Source: Rotaria sordida
Lineage: Eukaryota; Rotifera; Eurotatoria; Philodinida; Philodinidae
Reading direction: 5' to 3'
Length of the DNA stretch: 64,000 nt
Assembly: GCA_905250125.1 (NCBI GenBank)
Contig: CAJNOL010000046.1
Location: 248,001-312,000, forward strand
In this document: in pieces, positions 58,066 to 64,000 of the stretch
Position numbering within the stretch: the stretch's first letter is position 1
Layout: each line of letters begins with the position of its first letter
Position numbers and translations under genes: made by a program
Notes under the pieces: model-generated
Database searches by the model: none
Seen by the model: only the letters and a program-made list of their open reading frames with translations
Told to the model about the DNA's origin: nothing

Positions 58066-60171
58066 TTACATTGTATGAAATATGCCTAACTTTGGAAAAA
58101 AGTTTATATGAGTACTATTGGGATAGGCCCATGGTTCAACAATAATAAGAGTTTCAACTTTTGAACAATTGTCTTTAACTTGTTGTTGATTTTGATTAAT
58201 TATTGTTAACAATACATTATTACGAATGGCAAGTTCGATTAGACATGGAAGATAACTTCGATATAGAAGTTGTTCAGCATAATCCGCATGAATATCATGC
58301 AAAATAAGCGTTGCTAAATGACGAAATTCAATAGAATTATTTGTCGTCGTACTTTTTTCTTCTTGTTCAAGAAGATTGAATATTTCAAGTACTTTAAGAT
58401 GAGGTAAAGCTTGTGCAACACGTTGAAAAAAACCATGTTCAAAAGGTTTGACATCATCAAAAAGTAATAATATAGTAACATTTGAAAATCTTTTTTCAAC
58501 ATCGAATAATGGAAATCGATTCGAAATAAAGTCGAGACGAGTACCAATAAATGGAAGAGAATAGGTTTGACATTGACCATATCGATTATTAAAATAATCA
58601 ATTGTACAATCAATAGATTGTTGATATTGAAAAAAACTTTGGCGAATTTTATCGAGTTTTATATGAGCAGCATCTTTTAAAATTGAACGAATATGAAAAT
58701 CAAACTGGCATAAATGAGGCATATATGAAATAATATCTCGTTGTAAGTCCAATCCATCAATAAAGTGATTTGGTCCATTTTCATTTTCACCGATAGCTAA
58801 TAATAATGTTAAATGTTCGACACTTGATAAACGTTGTAAAAAAGGAATAATACATTGTTCATACTCGAAAATATTTCTATATATTGTCATTTTTAATTCT
58901 TTCAAATTAGGACAAGATATCTAAGTTAAATAAAAAATAATATAAAATTACACCAAAAAAATGACTTACCAATGATATTTGTGATAAATCTAATTCTTCA
59001 GATAGATAGACGTGCATCATGCTCACAACGAATGAATGTAATTGTGCTCCTATTTGATTCAATAAACGAACACAATCGCCGAATTGATGAAATGTAATAC
59101 TAATATGAGTAAGATGAGATGTTTGAGGAAAGAACAATTTTTCATCACTTGATGGAATGGATATAACACAATCAGGGTCAAATTCAAACGAGGTAATTAA
59201 TGACATTATTGATGAATGACAGTAGAATGAAAGTATATCAATAAGTTTCTGAGAAAGATAGAAAAATTGAGGTATGTCTGAGAATAGAGAATAACGCCGT
59301 ACCTCGTTATCACTATAAAAGTCTAAAAATACACAAATCAAATAAGTTTTCGATCCATATAAATCCAAAAATTATGAAACTAATTTATCATCTGTTCATA
59401 GTATTCAAACATAAACATTATCTATTCATCTTAGATGAATTTTATTCATCATATTAAAAAGTGACATTGAAATTTCAGTAGTAGAATTTCTAGAAAAAAA
59501 TTCATTTGAACGAAATCGAGATAAAACGATATTCAGCTGTTTGATTTTCTATACTGAAACTATGTTATAGAATCGAAAATATACTCAAACATAAATTCTC
59601 TTTCAATCATCAGGATTAGATTTCCAAAATCCTGAAATTATAAATTAAGTCGATTCTTGTCTAACGAGGTGTATATATTTAAATAAAAAGAGAACAATTA
59701 TGTATAACTTACTTAATGTGATAGGTGTTCCTGTATTACGATGCAAACGGCCGGCCATTATTTTTAAATGCTTTAAATTATTGAGACAACTTTTATCATC
59801 AATTCTTTTAACAAGCTGATAAAGACTTGATATATGTACAAGATTGACTGTAAGTGATTCAATATAATTAAAAATACATGGTAAAGTAGATAATATGAAT
59901 TCTCGAATAATCATTTCATATGGTGAACCAAAATAATCAGAGGTTAGATCGATCGAATGACATTGATCAAGAGCAAGTTGTTCCAAATGAATATTTTTGG
60001 TACCAATCATAGAATAGAGTAATACAGCTCGAGGTTGGATTTTATTCATAATGGATAAAATTATCTCATCTGGTAAGTCGAGCAAGCCGACAAGATTTTC
60101 TATACAAAACAATAGAACAAAATATTTATATTAATAAATAGTTAAATACTTGTGTTTGATAAGCAGGTCAT
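58066..60171 (-). CDS. F-box-like protein with LRR-type repeats
   Basis: Four exons, 60150-60171, 59713-60099, 58970-59322 and 58066-58920, total 1617 bp, giving 538 residues. The first exon is only 22 bp (MTCLSNT); exon 2 has no ATG of its own, and the join is in frame. Residues ~10-50 (LLDLPDEIILSIMNKI and on) fit an F-box. The rest shows spaced Leu-rich helices (LNNLKHLKIMAG, SSVEHLTLLLAIGE, LPHLKVLEIFNLL, HLATLILHDI) like degenerate leucine-rich repeats. Known: F-box proteins link substrates to SKP1-cullin ubiquitin ligases. Families of this type are large in rotifers (from memory). Substrate is unknown. The frame is intact. Confidence 0.7.
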
Positions 60172-60608
60172 TGTTTATTTGACGTATCGGTGAGAATATT
60201 GAACTTGTGCAAATTTATTTACATATATATAGAAGCCTTTCCGCTTCACGATTATTGTCTTGAAATGACCGTTAATAATAATCGGCCAAATTTCAGACCA
60301 AATACTGAAGCGATCAGAATGAATATGAATATGAATGGGTTATCATCGGTCTCAATCATATTCAAGTCATAGATAGCCAATCATATTCTGCTTTTTGATC
60401 GCTTCGCTTTAGTCAATGTCAATGTCGAATATCAAATGAACTTATGCACGCAGTTTGGATCAAATGTCAGAAAAAAAATCGAGAAAAAGGCATAAAAAGA
60501 GAAGGTATATTTAATGGACAGATTTTATTTTTGCAAAAGTTGAGTCCAACGAAATAATGGCGCTATACTACACGCACATTTTCATGATACTACAAGCAAT
60601 TTTGTTAA
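60172..60608. other. Intergenic upstream of F-box gene
   Basis: About 440 bp including the probable F-box promoter. No repeat or gene was recognised. Confidence 0.4.
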
Positions 60609-60928
60609 GAGTAACCATCGTCGAGAAATTGACAATTCAAAGAATTCAATAATCATATATGAATTAGATATAAATAGCTTGAAATTACCATGGAATTCAA
60701 TCAATTCAAGAAATTCAATAGAATTTCTTGAATTTCTTGATTTCAAAATTAATATCGATAGTGACGGTGAGGATATCTTTCTACCAAACATTTGAATGGA
60801 ATTCAACGAATTCAAGAACAATTCAGGAATTTCATGGTAATGTCAAACTGTATATTTGTAAGTTATACAAGATGATTGAATTTATTGAATTCCTTGAATT
60901 GCCAATTGCTGGATCGTGGTTATAACTC
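60609..60928. repeat. Foldback repeat rich in GAATTCAA
   Basis: GAGTAACCATCGTCGAG at 60609 is mirrored by GATCGTGGTTATAACTC ending 60928. Between them CAATTCAAAGAATTCAAT and AAATTACCATGGAATTC each have inverted counterparts. The centre carries many AATTCAAGAAATTC-type short repeats. It is probably a relic MITE or a local inverted duplication. There is no coding capacity. Confidence 0.7.
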
Positions 60929-61019
60929 AAATATCCAACATGTAAAGAATTAAAAAGGCAACAAAAAAATTGATTTATGGCTTTTACCAAAAGTTCGAAT
61001 TGTCCAACTAAAACGTTTT

Positions 61020-61316
61020 AACTATAAATTAATTTACTTGTTGATTGTTCATTATGTGATTTAAATTTATCGCAATTTGTTCTAAATTCTGCTGAAAAAA
61101 ACCAAAGGAAAATATGATTTAATTGGTGTTAGTAATCATATTGGTGGTTTAGATGGTGGATATTATACAGTACATGCAAAAACAAATATTAATGATTATA
61201 AATGCCATTCATTTGATGATTCATATGTATCAGATATTGATAAAAATAGTGTAGTAAGTAAAGCAGCTTATGTACTTATTTATCAACAAAAAGAGGAATC
61301 ATCACAACAACAATAA
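61020..61316 (+). pseudogene. USP4/11/15-like ubiquitin protease, C-terminal fragment
   Basis: One frame reads DLNLSQFVLNSAEKN. After a one-base shift near 61098 the next reads KYDLIGVSNHIGGLDGGYYT, then FDDSYVSDIDKNSVVSKAAY and VLIYQQKEESS to a TAA. Human USP4/15 has [20 protein letters not shown]...FDDSNVS...VTKAAYVLFYQR. The catalytic His of GHYTA is Tyr here, so the fragment could not be an active protease. Upstream catalytic exons (Cys box, zinc-finger insert) were not found. It is a truncated decayed copy. Confidence 0.82.
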
Positions 61317-61639
61317 TAATAATGATCAGAAAGTGAATACGCCATTAAATGAAATGTTGATTTATATTTTTTTTGTTCATTATTGTTCTTGATGAAAGTT
61401 CTCATCGTTTGTCTTTTCTTTCGAATAACCGTGCTAATTCAATCAAGGCTTGCAAGAAAAAATTTTCATACTATTTTTTTTATATTCTTCCATTGACATT
61501 TATCTACTTAAAATTATTCCTGAACATCAATAATATTCTTTTTCTTTTAAATTACATCTGTTTGTTTACAGATTATTCAATATTAATGATCCAATAGCAC
61601 GACGAGATCTTGATGATCATTTTTAAGAAATAATTCATT

Positions 61640-64000
61640 TTCAAATATTAGTACAACTTGTATAAATGATGCTTCACCAGCATCAAATAAACAACCATAT
61701 AAATTTGGTGAAGGAAAGAAGAATTTTTATGTCCTACCTGATTCAACTGATTATAATCAAGATGCAAGATGTTCAGAATGTTTTACACAAGCATTACAAG
61801 CAATAATTTAATTTTTTTTGTTTTTAATCTTTACTATTCATGTATGATTAGATTTATCTGCCTGGTTCATTCAGACGATCATCAATCCGAAAAATTAAAT
61901 TTGGTATTGTGATTTGTTGAAATTTTTAACAAAAAAGTTTTCATTAATATTATTTATTTCTAGTTATATGATCTAAATAATTTTCCATTCAATGAACATT
62001 TACTTAAAAATCATCATGCTTTTGCCAATAATCGGTATGAAACATTAATTTTATTCATACAATTAAAAACAAGTGATCTTTTGTTTTTTTTAGTTATGGT
62101 GATTTAACATTTTGTGAACAAATTGAAGATGATTATAATAATCAAGGTCATGCATTATTTTTGGTTTAATAATAAAAGTATGATAATAATCTTTACAAAA
62201 ACTGAACTAAATATTATTTTTATCCTTTAATGTTATCATGCATTACCATCGTATTTAAAATTTAATGAATAATTTAATTCTTTGTTCAAAAATTTCTGAT
62301 CGAAAAAGTGCTGGAAAATTTGGTATATCAATATATAGTCATCCATTTACATTAAATAGTGATTTATTATCTCAACAATCACTTGAATCACATATATCAG
62401 ATTTTGGTATTGCAATCACTATTTTATGTACATATACATTTATATCAGCTGCTGTTATTCTTTATCTTGCTCGAGAATATGTGACATCAGAGAAATGTTT
62501 AATATTTATTTGTGGAGTAAAACCATTAGGTAAAAAATAATGTTTTTTTTTCTTTCAATAATTAAATGAAAAATAATTTTGTTTATTGGTTATCAACATT
62601 TATTTGAGATTTAGTTTATTATTTAGTTTTAATCAGTTTAACAATGGCTTTAATTAAAATATTTAATATTTCAGCATTTAATTCACCTGTTATGATAACT
62701 CAAGCAATATTTTAATTATTGTTTCTATATGGTTGGTCATCAATACCATTAGTTTATTGTCTTGTTCGATGTTTCAAAAATACAGGTACATCATTTATGG
62801 CTGCATTTTGTCTTTGATTGTTTTCGGGAATGATAAAATATATAGCAGATTTAATGTTAACATTATATTTATGGGTGTCTGGTATAGTACGTATTCAATC
62901 GATTTTATCACGTATTTTTCTCTTATTTCTACCTTATTGCCTTGGTTCTGGTCTTGTTCATTTAATGCATAATGAATTAATGGCTGATTCTGATCCAACA
63001 ATGAATACTAATCTTTATGTAAATCCATTTTCAATGACACTTATTGATGATAGATTTCTAGCAATGCTTCTAATTGGTTTTATTGCATTAATTATCACAT
63101 ATATACTTAATTTAGATATTCGATTACCAAATTGTTTTTACAAAGTAAAAGAAGAACCAGAAAATTTTGAAAATAAAAAGAAAACTTTTTATTTGTTATA
63201 GATTTCACCACCAGAAACATCTATTGATAGAGATGTTATGGAAGAACGACATCGAATTTTATATTCGAATGAAATAAATCATGATATATTAGAAGCAAAA
63301 AATTTAACAAAATGTTTTCGTCGTGTAACTGGTTAGTCATTATTAGCAGTTGATCATTTATGTTTTGGAGTATCTAAAGGTCAATGTTTTGGTTTATTTG
63401 GAATAAATGGAGCGGTAAGTAGAATTTTATTATTGAAAACTTTCCAATAGTTTTGTTTTTTTTCAATAGGGTAAAACAACAACATTTAAAATGATCACCG
63501 GCAATTTAGTTTTGAAAGTTTTTTTGTGATATTTATTGATATATTTGTCATGGGTGATATTCATCCAACAAGTGGTGATTGTCTTTTATACGAAAAACAC
63601 ATTCGTAAACAAGCTCGTGAACATCCTGGTACAATTGATTATTGTCCACAATTTGATGTTGTTGATCGGTATTTAACAAGTCGTAAAGCACTTATGTGTT
63701 ATGCGAAATCAATTGGTATAACAGATCGTGAACATGTTATGAATTTAACATTAAGAAAATTTCATATGGAATCATTTGCTAATCGAGTTTTACGAACATA
63801 TAGTGGAGGAATGAGAAGGTATGATAACAAAGAAATGATTTTTAAACTAAAGAAAAATTTTTTCCAGAAAATTATCAGTAGTTGTTGCAATGTTAGGACA
63901 ACCAGATTTCATTTTACTGGTAAGTTGAATGAGTTTTTAATACATAAAAAAAAATACGACTCAATTTATTCGTATTTTAGGATGAACTAACAAATGAAAT
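61640..64000 (+). pseudogene. ABCA-family transporter, decayed, runs off right edge
   Basis: Recognisable parts in order: YHALPSYLKFMNNLILCSKI at about 62237-62297, hydrophobic helices at 62400-63130, then the nucleotide-binding domain with [20 protein letters not shown], Walker A GINGAGKTTTFKMITG split by a short intron, YCPQFDVVDRYLTSRKAL, signature YSGGMRRKLSV, and a Walker B region LGQPDFILLDELTNEM. ABCA proteins have DEPT here, so Pro is replaced by Leu. In-frame stops occur at 62713-62715 (TAA), 62815-62817 (TGA) and 63334-63336 (TAG), plus frame breaks near 63510 and upstream of 62200. Short introns keep GT-AG ends (for example 63146-63201). Known: ABCA proteins move lipids across membranes. 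Where it begins is uncertain; 61640-62160 holds exon-like pieces I assign only by position. Confidence 0.75.

Noticed and set aside
63146-63201. TAG at 63199-63201 as a fourth stop in the ABCA copy
   Set aside because: It is better explained as the acceptor end of a 56-bp intron with a GTAAAA donor and a TTGTTATAG acceptor.
61640-64000. Stop codon reassignment to explain the ABCA stops
   Set aside because: TAA, TAG and TGA all end intact genes in this window, so the stops are ordinary decay or assembly error.
1-64000. tRNA, rRNA, CRISPR arrays and retroelement coding motifs
   Set aside because: I looked for B-box-like GTTCGA contexts, regular short direct repeats, and reverse transcriptase, integrase or transposase motifs by eye and found none I could support; a tRNAscan and RepeatMasker run would be decisive.

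Overview
This is a 64 kb window of an AT-rich animal nuclear genome. I read it as a bdelloid rotifer, for example an Adineta- or Rotaria-like species. The grounds are standard animal genes cut by many tiny GT-AG introns (about 45-75 bp), a minority of introns over 1 kb, strong 3' splice sites placed directly before several start codons (as expected with spliced-leader trans-splicing), and decayed extra gene copies beside intact ones. The taxon is an inference, because no rRNA or mitochondrial marker is present. One 100-N scaffold gap lies at 45209-45308.

Left part (1-16.5 kb): a Cezanne/OTUD7 deubiquitinase runs off the left edge on the minus strand. It is divergent from a seven-exon exportin-5 (XPO5), which is followed on the same strand by the 15-exon anaphase-promoting-complex subunit CDC23/APC8.

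Repeat-rich part (16.5-26.5 kb): a small unknown ORF, three tandem minus-strand genes with a dynein-light-chain (LC8)-like core, a large foldback repeat, a roughly 138-bp tandem array and two long-TIR MITE-like elements.

Middle (26.5-30.3 kb): MRPS24 and the Rieske protein UQCRFS1 lie close together in operon-like order. The Rieske copy carries two single-base frameshifts. A small secreted-peptide gene is convergent to it.

Developmental part (30.3-41.5 kb): foldback DNA and protein-like remnants, then an Antennapedia-class Hox gene (minus strand) with a 17-bp exon inside its homeodomain. About 5.6 kb of gene-free, microsatellite-rich DNA lies upstream of it.

Metabolic and trafficking part (41.5-49.2 kb): a 15-exon threonine/serine dehydratase with an ACT domain (minus), BCAP31 (plus) and the carnitine/acylcarnitine carrier SLC25A20 (plus).

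Right part (49.2-64 kb): NOP16 and delta-tubulin (TUBD1) form a tight minus-strand pair 73 bp apart with a textbook splice acceptor between them. Beyond them lie a decayed CD2BP2 fragment beside an inverted-repeat element, an intact F-box-like gene, a foldback repeat, a USP4/11/15-like fragment whose catalytic His is Tyr, and a decayed ABCA-type transporter running off the right edge.

Splice models were built by hand and checked by reading-frame continuity. For XPO5, CDC23, MRPS24, the Hox gene, the dehydratase, BCAP31, SLC25A20, TUBD1, NOP16 and the F-box gene, the summed exon lengths are exact multiples of three. No tRNA, rRNA, CRISPR array or recognisable retroelement was seen.
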